Source of the DNA: Streptomyces subrutilus | GTDB lineage: Bacteria; Actinomycetota; Actinomycetes; Streptomycetales; Streptomycetaceae | Direction: 5' to 3' | Assembly: GCF_008704535.1 (NCBI RefSeq) | Contig: NZ_CP023701.1 | Coordinates: 3,100,001 to 3,164,000 of the forward strand | Length of the DNA stretch: 64,000 nucleotides | Notes under the pieces: generated by a model | Told to the model about the DNA's origin: nothing | Databases searched by the model: none | Seen by the model: only the letters and a program-made list of their open reading frames with translations | Shown here: positions 51,709 to 61,139 of the stretch, in pieces | Layout of the letters: every line of letters starts with the position of its first letter | How positions within the stretch are numbered: position 1 is the first letter of the stretch | Program-made: the position numbers and the translations under genes

Positions 51709-53337
51709 TCAGCGCAGCCGCAGGGCCTTCATGACCTTCAGGCTGCGCGTCATGAACGCGGCGTACCTCTCGTCGTCCATGCCCAGCGACGGCGCCATGG
51801 GCAGCAGCCGCTGGTGGGCGACGGTCTGGGCCTCGGTGTACTTGAGGATGCCCTCGGAGCCGTGGCGGCGGCCGAGGCCGGATTCCTTCATGCCGCCCAT
51901 GGGGGACTGGGCGCTGCCGTAGGCGGGGGCGTAACCCTCGTTGATGTTGACGGTGCCGGTGCGCAGACGGGCGGCGACGGCGTGGCCGCGGCGGGCGTCC
52001 TGCGTCCAGACGCTGGAGTTGAGGCCGTAGGGGGTGGCGTTGGCCCGGGCGACGGCCTCGTCCTCGTCGGTGAAGCGGTAGATCGAGACGACGGGTCCGA
52101 AGGTCTCCTCGCCGCACACCGCCATGGGCGCCTCGACGCCGTCGAGGATGGTCGGCTCGTAGAAGAGGGGGCCGATGTCGGGGCGGGCGGCGCCGCCGGC
52201 GACGAGGACGGCGCCCTTCGCGACGGCCTCGTCGACGTGCCGCCGTACGGTCTCCAGCTGGGCCGCGCCGACGAGCGAGCCCATGTCGGCGCCGTAGGCC
52301 AGGGCGCTGCCCAGGCGCATGGCCCGGGTGCGGGCGGCGAACCGCTCGACGAACGCGTCGGCGAGGGAGGCGTGGACGTAGAGCCGCTCGATGGAGATGC
52401 AGAGCTGTCCGGCGGAGGAGAAGCAGGCGCGGACGGCGCCCGCGGCGGCCTTCTCGACGTCGGCGTCGTGCAGCACGAGCATGGCGTTCTTGCCGCCGAG
52501 TTCGAGGGAGACCCCGACGAGGCGGGCGGCGGCGCCCTGCGCGACCTCGCGGCCGGTGCGGGTGGAGCCGGTGAAGGAGACGTAGTCGGCGTGCCGGACC
52601 ACCTCGGGTCCGACGACCGGGCCCTCGCCGAGGACGACCTGGAAGACCTCTGCGGGCAGCCCGGCCTCGATCAGCAGCTCACGGGCCCACAGGGCGGTCA
52701 GCGCGGTCTCGGTGTCGGGCTTCATGACGAGCGCGTTGCCGGAGACGAAGGCGGGCAGCGCGTCGCCGACCGACAGTTCCAGGGGGTAGTTCCACGGGGC
52801 GATCTGGCCGACGACCCCGCGCGGCTGACGCAGTTCGGTGACCTTGGTGAGGGTCGGCATGGCACCGGTGTGGCCCTTGGGCCGCAGGTACGAGGGGGCC
52901 TTGCGGCCGTAGTGGCGGGCCGAGACGGCGACGGCCTGCACCTCCTCGTGGGCGTGCAGGCGGGCCTTGCCGGTCTCCAGCTGGATGAGGTCGAGGACCT
53001 CGGCCTGCCGCTCCAGCAGCAGGTCGTGGAAGCGGAGCAGGACGGCCGCCCGCCGGCGCACGGGGACGGCGGCCCAGGCGGGCTGGGCGGCGCGGGCCCG
53101 GTCGAAGGCCTCGGCCACGTCGTCGGGGGTGGCCTCGGGGAGCTCGGCCAACCGGGCCCCGGTGAAGGGGGTGTGGTTGGCGGTCCGGCCGGAGCCGATC
53201 ACTCCGCGGGTCAGCCGGGCGACCAGGTCCGGGGTCACCACGTCGTCGGCGGTGCGCACGCCGGCCGGGGCCGGGGCGACCGGGTTGGTGGGCTGCGGTG
53301 CGGTGCGGAGGGGGGCCGGGGCCTGCGAGTCCGTCAT
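51709..53337 (-). CDS. Succinate-semialdehyde dehydrogenase (NADP)
   Basis: A 542-residue aldehyde dehydrogenase closest to GabD2-type enzymes. NAD(P) site: PWNYPLELSVGDALPA and FTGSTRTGREVA. Catalytic Glu in SLELGGKNAMLVL and catalytic Cys in FSSAGQLCISIERL (about residue 305). The N-terminal 30 residues are Pro/Ala-rich and variable. It converts succinic semialdehyde to succinate, feeding the TCA cycle whose sucCD and mdh genes lie in the same window. The GMC gene follows on the same strand. Confidence 0.92.
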   Translation of the reverse strand: MTDSQAPAPLRTAPQPTNPVAPAPAGVRTADDVVTPDLVARLTRGVIGSGRTANHTPFTGARLAELPEATPDDVAEAFDRARAAQPAWAAVPVRRRAAVLLRFHDLLLERQAEVLDLIQLETGKARLHAHEEVQAVAVSARHYGRKAPSYLRPKGHTGAMPTLTKVTELRQPRGVVGQIAPWNYPLELSVGDALPAFVSGNALVMKPDTETALTALWARELLIEAGLPAEVFQVVLGEGPVVGPEVVRHADYVSFTGSTRTGREVAQGAAARLVGVSLELGGKNAMLVLHDADVEKAAAGAVRACFSSAGQLCISIERLYVHASLADAFVERFAARTRAMRLGSALAYGADMGSLVGAAQLETVRRHVDEAVAKGAVLVAGGAARPDIGPLFYEPTILDGVEAPMAVCGEETFGPVVSIYRFTDEDEAVARANATPYGLNSSVWTQDARRGHAVAARLRTGTVNINEGYAPAYGSAQSPMGGMKESGLGRRHGSEGILKYTEAQTVAHQRLLPMAPSLGMDDERYAAFMTRSLKVMKALRLR

Positions 53338-53475
53338 GGCGGTGAGCGTATTGCGCCCGGAAGCCTTTGGGTACCCGTGGGTAACCGGATTTTGCCATTT
53401 CCGCCAGTGACCGCTGGCACAGTCCGCGGCACGGCCTCCGCCGCGCCCCCGACCAGTACGTCCGCGCCCCGCGGA

Positions 53476-55176
53476 TCACTGCCCCTTGGAGGCCGGCTTC
53501 CAGCCGCTGAGCACCACGTCGAACTGGGCCCGGGTCGTCGACCAGTCGGCCGCCGGCCCCGACATGTAGATCGCCCACTCGGTGCCGTCCCGCTCCACGT
53601 ACATCTGCTCGACGGCCCGACGGGGCCCCGCGTGGGTCCCCTTCTCCGTCCAGGTGAAGTCCCACAGCGCGGCCCGGGTGCTGTCCTGGAAGGTGTTCTG
53701 GTTCAGCTTCTGCCGCTTGTAGTCCGACCGCTGGCGCAGCTGCTTCTCCAGGTCCAGGAGGTGCATGTACGGGTTGTCGTAGTCCGGGGTCGCGTCCGAG
53801 GCGATCCGGATGAAGTGCCGCCCGTTGTCGGGGGTGTAGTCGATCTGGTTGCCGTCCATCTGGCGCTTCCAGCCCTCCGGTACGAAGAGGCTGAATCCCG
53901 TCGGGTCGGTGACCTCGGTCCACCCCGGCGGCACCGCCTGGCCCTCCCGCGGGCCCGTTTCGTCGACGGGCTGCTGGTCGGGGGTGCTCGTGCTCTTGTC
54001 CGCGTTCTTGTCCGGTGCGCCGCCCTCCGTCGCGTCACCGGTGTACTTCAGCACCCCGAACACCCCGCCGCCGCCCAGCAGGGCCGCCACCAGCGCCACG
54101 GCAGCGGCGCGCCGGACCCGGCCCCGGGCGTGCTGCACGGCCGGGCCCGGCCGGTCGGGCAGCGTGGCCGTCGGCCCGGAGGACCCGTCCGCGCCCCCGC
54201 CCCCGCCGGACGGATCGGCCGGGACCTGCGCCCGCGACGGCACCGGCGTCGGCGTGGGCGTCGGGGGCTCCCCGTGCGCCTGGGCCGTGCTCAGCTCCTC
54301 CGCGCTCACCCCCCGCGTCGGCACGTACGCGTGGGCCGACTTGGGCGCCCGGCCCTCCATCGCCTCCAGCAGCATCCGCTCGGCCTCGACGGCCGACGGC
54401 CTGTCCCCCGGGTCCTTGCGCAGCAGGGCCGTGATCACCGGGCCCAGCGCCCCGGCCTGGCGCAGCGCCGGCGGCTCGTCGTTCACCACGGCCTGGAGGC
54501 TGGATATCGGCGAGGTGCGGCGGAACGGCGAGCGCGCCTCCACCGCCGTGAACAGGGTGGCGCCCAGCGACCACAGGTCGGAGGCCGGGTCCGGGGAGCC
54601 GCCGGTCACCCGCTCGGGCGCCAGGTAGTCGATGGAGCCGACGATCTCACCGGTGCGCGTGATCGACGAATCGCCCTCGATCGCGGCGATCCCGAAGTCC
54701 GTGAGCAGCACCCGGCCGTCCTTGGCCAGCAGCACGTTGCCCGGCTTCACGTCCCGGTGCAGCACCCCCACCGCGTGCGCGGCGCGCAGGGCGCCCAGCA
54801 CGTGCAGCCCGATCCTGGCCGCCTCGCGGGGCTCGATCCGCCCGGCCTCCTTGGCCGCGTCGGCCAGGGAGGGCCCGTCGATGTACTCCATGACGATCCA
54901 CGGCCGGTCGTCGTGCTCCAGCACGTCGTGGACGGTGACGACCGCCGGGTGCTGGATGCGGGCCGCCGCCCGGGCCTCCTTCTGCGTCCGGGCGTGCATG
55001 ACGTCCCGGTCGGCCTGGGCCACGTACAGGCCCGCCGTCAGCTCCTTGACGGCGACGATCCTGTGCAGCAACTCGTCATGCGCGCGCCACACCTTGCCCA
55101 TGCCGCCCCGGCCTATCGGCTCGACGAGCCGGTACCGGCCCGCCAGCACGGCGCCCCCACCTGTCTGCTGTTCCAC
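53476..55176 (-). CDS. Membrane Ser/Thr protein kinase (first of three)
   Basis: A 566-residue receptor kinase of PknB type. The kinase domain (about 14-275) has the Gly loop IGRGGMGKVW, the ATP lysine in VAVKEL (residue 44), the catalytic loop VLHRDVKPGNVLL (HRD at 140-142), DFG at 160-162 and the APE in IDYLAPERV. A Pro/Gly/Ser linker leads to one transmembrane helix (about 356-378) and an extracellular domain of about 140 residues opening TGFSLFVPEGWKR (426-438) instead of PASTA repeats. All catalytic residues are present. It is the last of three kinase-like genes in tandem. Confidence 0.93.
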   Translation of the reverse strand: MEQQTGGGAVLAGRYRLVEPIGRGGMGKVWRAHDELLHRIVAVKELTAGLYVAQADRDVMHARTQKEARAAARIQHPAVVTVHDVLEHDDRPWIVMEYIDGPSLADAAKEAGRIEPREAARIGLHVLGALRAAHAVGVLHRDVKPGNVLLAKDGRVLLTDFGIAAIEGDSSITRTGEIVGSIDYLAPERVTGGSPDPASDLWSLGATLFTAVEARSPFRRTSPISSLQAVVNDEPPALRQAGALGPVITALLRKDPGDRPSAVEAERMLLEAMEGRAPKSAHAYVPTRGVSAEELSTAQAHGEPPTPTPTPVPSRAQVPADPSGGGGGADGSSGPTATLPDRPGPAVQHARGRVRRAAAVALVAALLGGGGVFGVLKYTGDATEGGAPDKNADKSTSTPDQQPVDETGPREGQAVPPGWTEVTDPTGFSLFVPEGWKRQMDGNQIDYTPDNGRHFIRIASDATPDYDNPYMHLLDLEKQLRQRSDYKRQKLNQNTFQDSTRAALWDFTWTEKGTHAGPRRAVEQMYVERDGTEWAIYMSGPAADWSTTRAQFDVVLSGWKPASKGQ

Positions 55177-55301
55177 GAAACCCCGCCGCTCTCTGCACTT
55201 CAGGCCAGATTACGGAGCCCACGGGCGCTGCCGGAACCGCCCGGGCGCCGAAAGGCCGCACTGTGACGCAATCGCCGTACTGATCGATCCTCAGCACGGG
55301 G

Positions 55302-58148
55302 TCAACCGCCCGACTTGTAACTGGCCGTGGCCTTTTCGAAGACCTCGGTGACCTTGCCCTGTTCGTCCTCGGGCCCGGTCACCATGACGACGTGGTAGGT
55401 GCCGCCCAAGGCGACAACGAAGTTGCGCGCGAAGACGTTCCGTCCGGTGCCGTCGATCCACGTGTACCGCCCGGTGGCCCGCAGTTGCTGGCCCACCTTG
55501 GTCGACTTCACGTCGCCGACCGTCGACCAGGTGGAGGTGCGGTACGGCGTCAGCTCCTGCTCCTTGTCCTTCTGGTAGGCCGCCGGATCCGGATTGCCCT
55601 CGACCCGGTCCCGGCCGGGGACCACCGTCAGCGTGAACTGGCCCCCGGTGTAGCGCACCTGGCCCGCCTCGTTGATGCCCCGGCGCTCCCAGCCCTCCGG
55701 CACCGCGATCTCGAAGTGCTCCGGGTCCTGCTGGGTGGTGTAGCCGGCCGGCGCCGGGGCGGGCGCGGGCGCGGAGGCCTCCGGGGGCGGGGTGGTCGTC
55801 TGCGGGGCCGGCTTGGACTCCGGAGTGCCGGTGGGGACTTGGGACGGGCTCTGCCGCGCCGGCCCCTCCGCGCTGCCGCCCGGCGCCTGCGGATCCGCGG
55901 AGCGGGGCAGGAACAGCATCGCGTACGCCACCGCCCCGGCCAGCAGCACCAGGACGCCGACCAGCAGCAGCCGGCCGAGCGCGAGGGGCTTGCGGGGGGC
56001 GGCCGGGTTGCGGTGGCGCCCGTGCAGGTCGCCGCGGCGGCGCACCACGGGCAGCCGGGCCGGGTCCGCCTCGGCCATCGGGAGCACGCCGAACCCGGCG
56101 TCCGGCTCGGGCGCGGACCGCACGAGCGAACGCAGCCAGCCCCGCAGCTCCTCGAAGTCGGGCCGCTCGGTCGGGTCCTGACGCAGCAGCGACTCCACGA
56201 CCGGCCGCAGTGCGCCGCACTCCTCCGCGAAGGCCGGGGGCTCGGCGCACACCATCTCGACGAGCTCGCCGACGCTGTCCTCCGGGTACGGGGCGTGGCC
56301 CTGGACCGCCCGGTAGAGGAGGGCGCCCAGCGCCCACAGGTCGGTGGCCGGGCCGACCGGGGCGGCCAGCTGCCAGTGCCCGTGGACGGGCCCGGCCTGT
56401 TCGGGGGCCCAGCGTTCGGTGACGGCGCCCACGACGGCCATCCGCGTCTGGCGGGCCCGCTCGGCGTCCAGGCCGGTGCGCGGCCCGTCCCAGCCGTCGG
56501 CGGGAGCGGCGGGAGCGGCGGGAGCGGCCGGGGCCGGCTGGGCCGGGGGCTCGGGGGCGGTCGGGCGCGGCTGCGGGCGGACCGGTTCGGAGGGACCGGC
56601 GCCGGGGCCGGGGCCGTACGGGGCTTCGGCCTGCCGGTATCCCTGCGGCAGGGCCAGCTGCGCGGGCAGCGCGGCCCGCGACTCCGGCGGCTGCGGCTGC
56701 GGCTGCGGCTCGGTGTACGGATCGGTGTACGGGCGGGCATGGGGGCTCGGGTGCGGGCCCGGGTCCGGAGCCGGGTCCGCGGGGGGTGTCGGACCGGCCG
56801 GGGCCGGGTCCCGGCGGGCACCGTCCTGCGGGGCCGGGCGCGCGGGCGGCAGGGAGTGGGGCTCAGGGGCGGGCGGCAGGGCGGGCTGGCGGCGCGGGGT
56901 GGCGCCGTGCCAGGCGGCGGGGGCGTCTCCTTCCGGGCCGCCGTACGGGTACGAGTACCCCTGCGGCAGGTTCGATCCCTCGGGCCGCGGCTCCGCCACG
57001 GCCTTGCGCTGCTCGGTGACCCGGGCGGCGGCCGCCTGGGCACCGGCGCGGTAGGCGGCGATGGCTCCGGCCCGAGCGGCGGCCTTCAGGTCGGGCCGCT
57101 CGGCACGGTCCGGCCGGTCCTCCGGGCGCCCGGGGGTGATGTGGTCGGTGTAGCGCGGCCCGGTGTCGTACCCCGGGGCCACCAGCGGCGCGTACCCGGT
57201 CTCGGGCGCCCGGGGCCGCTGCGGGGGCCGGCCGGGCTCGGGCTGGCCGGGCCCGGGGTGGTGGAACGGGGGGCCGGCGTGGGGCCCGGCGCCGGGGGCC
57301 GGTTCCGGGCTCCCCGCGCCGAAGGCCGCCGGCTCCAGCCCGGTACCGGGAGCCGCACCCGGGGCCGGGCGTCGCTCCAGCCCCGTACCCGCGGTCCCGC
57401 CCGGGTCCGGGGCGTAGGGGCCCGGCCCGTACGGGGGCCCGCCCGCGGCCGGGGCGCCGGCCGCCGGGCCCGCGCCCCCCGGACTGCCGGGAGCCGGGGT
57501 GTGCGGGGTCGGGGCGTGCGGGGCGGGGGCGTGCGGGGCTCCGGCGTCCCACCCCGTCTCCTCGCCGGCCGGGGGACGCGGGACGGGGTCGTAGCCGCAC
57601 AGGGCCTCCTCCGCCGCGCCCGCCGCCAGCCCGGTCAGCACGATCCGGCCGTCGTCGCAGACCAGGACCGTGCGGACGGTGATGTTGCGGTGGGTCCAGC
57701 CCTGCGCGTGCAGCACGCGCAGCGCGGTCAGCACGTCCGAGGCCACCTCGGCCGCCCGGTAGGGGCTCAGCGGCGCGTCGGCGATGAGTGCGGCCAGCGG
57801 CCTGGCCGGGACCAGTTCGCTCACTATCCACAGCGAACCGTCCTCGGCGAACACGTCGAAGACCTGGTCCAGCCGCGGATGGTCCGCGACCGCTGCCGCC
57901 GCCTGGGCCGCCTCGATGGCGCGCCGCACCGCCGGCAGGTCGCCCGCGGGCGTCGAACGGGCCGTGGTGCGGCGCCCGTCGAGCGTCTCCGCGTCCACGA
58001 CCTCCGGCAACGGCACCTGCCGGACCAGCACTTCCTGCCCGCTGCGCGTGTCGAAGGCCCGGGTCTCGACCAGTTCGTACGCGTCGGACGGCGGTACCGG
58101 CAGACGGTAGCGGTGGGCCAGGATCCGGCCCGCGTACTCCTCCACCAT
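55302..58148 (-). CDS. Membrane pseudokinase with large insert in its activation segment
   Basis: A 948-residue kinase-fold receptor lacking catalytic residues. There is no Gly-rich loop, the ATP lysine position reads EVLVRQVPL (Arg), the catalytic loop is THRNITVRTVL (HRN at 153-155, with the metal-binding Asn lost), and DFG is replaced by LTGLA (171-175). Between about 190 and 550 lies a Pro/Ala/Gly-rich low-complexity insert, after which the C-lobe resumes with APE (581-583) and TDLWALGALLYRAVQG. A transmembrane helix (about 724-746) and the HFEIAVPEGWERR extracellular domain (from about 810) follow. It is probably a scaffold or regulator of the flanking active kinases. Confidence 0.9.
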   Translation of the reverse strand: MVEEYAGRILAHRYRLPVPPSDAYELVETRAFDTRSGQEVLVRQVPLPEVVDAETLDGRRTTARSTPAGDLPAVRRAIEAAQAAAAVADHPRLDQVFDVFAEDGSLWIVSELVPARPLAALIADAPLSPYRAAEVASDVLTALRVLHAQGWTHRNITVRTVLVCDDGRIVLTGLAAGAAEEALCGYDPVPRPPAGEETGWDAGAPHAPAPHAPTPHTPAPGSPGGAGPAAGAPAAGGPPYGPGPYAPDPGGTAGTGLERRPAPGAAPGTGLEPAAFGAGSPEPAPGAGPHAGPPFHHPGPGQPEPGRPPQRPRAPETGYAPLVAPGYDTGPRYTDHITPGRPEDRPDRAERPDLKAAARAGAIAAYRAGAQAAAARVTEQRKAVAEPRPEGSNLPQGYSYPYGGPEGDAPAAWHGATPRRQPALPPAPEPHSLPPARPAPQDGARRDPAPAGPTPPADPAPDPGPHPSPHARPYTDPYTEPQPQPQPPESRAALPAQLALPQGYRQAEAPYGPGPGAGPSEPVRPQPRPTAPEPPAQPAPAAPAAPAAPADGWDGPRTGLDAERARQTRMAVVGAVTERWAPEQAGPVHGHWQLAAPVGPATDLWALGALLYRAVQGHAPYPEDSVGELVEMVCAEPPAFAEECGALRPVVESLLRQDPTERPDFEELRGWLRSLVRSAPEPDAGFGVLPMAEADPARLPVVRRRGDLHGRHRNPAAPRKPLALGRLLLVGVLVLLAGAVAYAMLFLPRSADPQAPGGSAEGPARQSPSQVPTGTPESKPAPQTTTPPPEASAPAPAPAPAGYTTQQDPEHFEIAVPEGWERRGINEAGQVRYTGGQFTLTVVPGRDRVEGNPDPAAYQKDKEQELTPYRTSTWSTVGDVKSTKVGQQLRATGRYTWIDGTGRNVFARNFVVALGGTYHVVMVTGPEDEQGKVTEVFEKATASYKSGG

Positions 58149-58224
58149 CGCCTCCCCCGAGTGCGTCAGGTCCCTCGTGGCCCCGCTGACACGATACGAC
58201 GCGCAGGGCGCCCGCGTCCCGGGG

Positions 58225-60954
58225 TCAGCCCAGCGGCTGGAACGTCTCGAAGGCCGTGGTGCGCATCTGCGTGCACTCGGCGCCGTCCCACTGGTCGGCC
58301 GCGCAGCTGATCATGATCGCGTAGCCGTGTGCGTCGTCCAGCTTGAAGCCGCGGTTGAGCACCCTGACCTTGACGCCCTTCTGCTCCCGCTCGAACTCCC
58401 AGTCCGCGACGGTCGGGTAGCCGCGGTAATCCACCGTGTCGACCCGGATGGTCCGGTAGTTCGTGCTGCTGGCCGCGGTGCCCGCGACCGAGGCGAGCCA
58501 GGCGGCCTTGGCGTTGTTGCCGGGACTGCCGGTGTGGTCCACCTGGATGCGCGGGAAGCCGCCGTCACGGCTGTATATCCCGCCGGAGTTCTCCCCCGCC
58601 GTTGCCGTCTGCTTGAAGCCCTCGGGCATCGCCATGGTGAAGTGGAACCCCGGGTTGCTCACCAGTGCGTAGCCCGCGGGCAGGGCCCCGCCCCCGGCGC
58701 CCGGGTCGCTGCCCTGGCCTTGGCCCTGTCCCTGGGTCTGTCCCTGTCCCTGGCCGCCGTCGGCGCCGGGCGTCTGCTGGCCGGCGCCGCCCTGCTGCCC
58801 CGTTCCGGACGGGGGCTGCGCGGGCGACTCGGCCGTCCCCTGCGGAGTCCCCTGCGGGCTTCCGCCGGGGCTCTGGCCGCCGGACGCGGCCGGGGTCGGC
58901 TTGCCGGCGCCCTTGCCCTCGTCCGTACGGCCGCCCTTGTCGTCGCCGCCGACCAGGAAGGCGATCAGGGAGCCGATCGCCGCGAGCACGACGACCACGG
59001 CGACGATCGCGAGCACGATGGTGCGGCGCTGCATGACGTCGGTGAGCGGAGCCGCGACGGGCGACGGCTTCGGCTTCGACTCAGGGGCCTTCGCCGGTGC
59101 CTCGGCGGCCGTGGCCGCGGCCGCCGCGACGGCCGCCGCCTTGCGGGCCGACTTCAGCGCTGCGCGGGCCCGTTCGCGCTGCTCGCGCTCGCGCCGCTCG
59201 CGCTCCTTCTTCGCCGCCTTCTCGGCGGTCTTCTCCGCCTTCTCGGCCGCGGCCTTCTCAGCGGCTTCCTTGGCATCGGCCAGCGAGATCTGCCGGGTCT
59301 GCTCTGCGGTCGGCGCGGCCGCGGGGGCCGGCGGCGGCTCGGGGGCGTCGATCACCGCGGTGAGCATCGCCCGCGCGCGGACGTCGTCGAGCCGCTGGGC
59401 CGGGTCCTTGGCGAGCAGGCCGTAGATCACATCGGTGAGCGGTCCCGCGTTCCCCGGCGGATCGACCGGCTCGGTCATGACCGCGGTGAGGGTGGCGAGC
59501 GCCGAACCCTTGTCGTACGGGGGCACTCCCTCGACCGACGCGTACAGCAGACCGCCGAGGGACCACATGTCGGCGGGCGGCCCGGGCTTCTGGCCGCGGG
59601 CCCGCTCCGGGGAGATGTACGAGGGGGCGCCGACGAGCATGCCGGTGGAGGTGACGGAGGGGTCGCCCTCGACCTGCGCGATGCCGAAGTCGGTGAGGAC
59701 CACGCGGCCGTTGCCGGCGATGAGCACGTTGGACGGCTTCACGTCCCGGTGCAGGATGCCCTGGCCGTGCGCGGCCCGGAGCACGTCGAGGACGGCCAGT
59801 CCGACCTCGGCGGCGCGACGGGGCGTCAGCGGGCCGTTCTCGCGGACGAACTCGGCGAGGGAGGGGCCCTCGATGAGCTCCATGACGATCCACGGGCGGG
59901 CGTCCTCGTCCACCACGTCGTAGACCGTGACGGCGCCGCCGCTGCGGATCCGGGCGATGGCCTTGGCCTCGCGGAGGGTACGGGTGATCAGCCGGCGCTT
60001 CTCGTCCTCGTCGACCCCGGTGCTGAAGCGGAGTTCCTTGACGGCGACGGTCCGTCCCAGGGTCTCGTCCTCGGCGCGCCAGACGGTGCCCATGCCGCCC
60101 TTGCCGAGCACCTCGCCCAGCCGGTAGCGGCCGGCGAGCAGCCGCCCCTCGTCGGCGGGCTTGGCGTCCTCGGGCGCCGCCGGGCCCTTGCCGGCGGGCT
60201 TCGACCCGCCGACCGCCTCCTTCGCGGACCGGGCCCTGGCCGCCCCGGGGGCGTCCTTGCCCGACGCCCGGCCGGCGCCCGGCTCGCTCCCGGGCCTCGC
60301 CCCCGCGGGCGGCGCGTCCTCGACCGGCGCCGCGCCCGCGGCCCCTTCCGCCCCGGCCTGCGCCACGGCCGGTATCTCCTTCGTCAGCCCCTTCGCCCCC
60401 GCGGCAGCGCCCTTCCCGGAAGACCCGCCCCCGGACACGTCCTTCACCGGAGCCTTCCCACCCGACACGCCCCGCCCCGGCACCGCATCCTCGGGCACGT
60501 CCTTGGCCGCAGCCTTCCCGCCTGACGCCTCTCGCGCCGTCGCCCCGTCCTCGGGCGCGCCCTTGGCCGGGGGCTTCTCCACGGGCTCTTCCGCCTGCGG
60601 CTCGCCCGTCTCCGGCGGGTGCTTCACCGTCGCCCCGTCCTCGGGCGCGTGCTCCGCCGGCGGCTGGCCCGCGGCCCCGGACCGCACCTGCGCGGCCGGC
60701 TTCGGCCCGGGTGCGGCGGCGGCGTCCTCGGACGCGGTCACCTCGTCGGCGCCGGCCGCGGCCTCGGGCCCGGCCGGGTCGGCGGCGCGCTCCGCGCCCG
60801 ACCCCGCGTCAGTTCCCCCGTCACCCGCGGCGTTCGCCGCGTCGGCCGAAGCTCCGTCGTCGTGCTGCGCCGCAGGCGTCACGGCATCCTCCACCACGGG
60901 CTTCGCCGCAGGCGACCCGGCAAGCGCCCCGTCGGTGTGCTCCGGCTTCGACAT
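58225..60954 (-). CDS. Membrane Ser/Thr protein kinase with 270-residue N-terminal extension
   Basis: A 909-residue receptor kinase. An Ala/Pro/Lys/Glu-rich region (1-270) with imperfect repeats such as PEDGAT and SGGKA precedes the kinase domain (about 273-535; Lys306, HRD at 402-404 in ILHRDVKPSNVL, DFG at 422-424). Then come a charged Lys/Glu/Ala coiled coil (556-605), a transmembrane helix (645-667), a Gly/Gln repeat (733-748) and an extracellular domain opening PGFHFTMAMPEGFKQ (768-782). The ATG at 60954 follows AGAGGGG; an upstream in-frame extension is not coding. It is catalytically complete and is the first gene of the kinase trio. Confidence 0.9.
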   Translation of the reverse strand: MSKPEHTDGALAGSPAAKPVVEDAVTPAAQHDDGASADAANAAGDGGTDAGSGAERAADPAGPEAAAGADEVTASEDAAAAPGPKPAAQVRSGAAGQPPAEHAPEDGATVKHPPETGEPQAEEPVEKPPAKGAPEDGATAREASGGKAAAKDVPEDAVPGRGVSGGKAPVKDVSGGGSSGKGAAAGAKGLTKEIPAVAQAGAEGAAGAAPVEDAPPAGARPGSEPGAGRASGKDAPGAARARSAKEAVGGSKPAGKGPAAPEDAKPADEGRLLAGRYRLGEVLGKGGMGTVWRAEDETLGRTVAVKELRFSTGVDEDEKRRLITRTLREAKAIARIRSGGAVTVYDVVDEDARPWIVMELIEGPSLAEFVRENGPLTPRRAAEVGLAVLDVLRAAHGQGILHRDVKPSNVLIAGNGRVVLTDFGIAQVEGDPSVTSTGMLVGAPSYISPERARGQKPGPPADMWSLGGLLYASVEGVPPYDKGSALATLTAVMTEPVDPPGNAGPLTDVIYGLLAKDPAQRLDDVRARAMLTAVIDAPEPPPAPAAAPTAEQTRQISLADAKEAAEKAAAEKAEKTAEKAAKKERERREREQRERARAALKSARKAAAVAAAAATAAEAPAKAPESKPKPSPVAAPLTDVMQRRTIVLAIVAVVVVLAAIGSLIAFLVGGDDKGGRTDEGKGAGKPTPAASGGQSPGGSPQGTPQGTAESPAQPPSGTGQQGGAGQQTPGADGGQGQGQTQGQGQGQGSDPGAGGGALPAGYALVSNPGFHFTMAMPEGFKQTATAGENSGGIYSRDGGFPRIQVDHTGSPGNNAKAAWLASVAGTAASSTNYRTIRVDTVDYRGYPTVADWEFEREQKGVKVRVLNRGFKLDDAHGYAIMISCAADQWDGAECTQMRTTAFETFQPLG

Positions 60955-61139
60955 GCGTCCCCTCTGCGATCGTGCCGCCCGCCCCAGCAGCGCCGGCGGC
61001 TCAGGCAGCGCCGGCGGCGCCGGCTGGCCCGGCAGCGGCCGGGGTCCGCGGTAACCCGCCCCGGCAGGCCCCTCATTGTTCCTCACTCCGCAACGGACGG
61101 ACCCCCCGGGTCCGCGGTTCCCCCTTCCGGATAGCGGAG

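Noticed and set aside
55392..58310. Long plus-strand frame opposite the pseudokinase
   Set aside because: Low-complexity Gly/Arg/Val translation mirroring the real gene on the other strand; no start signal or recognisable domain.
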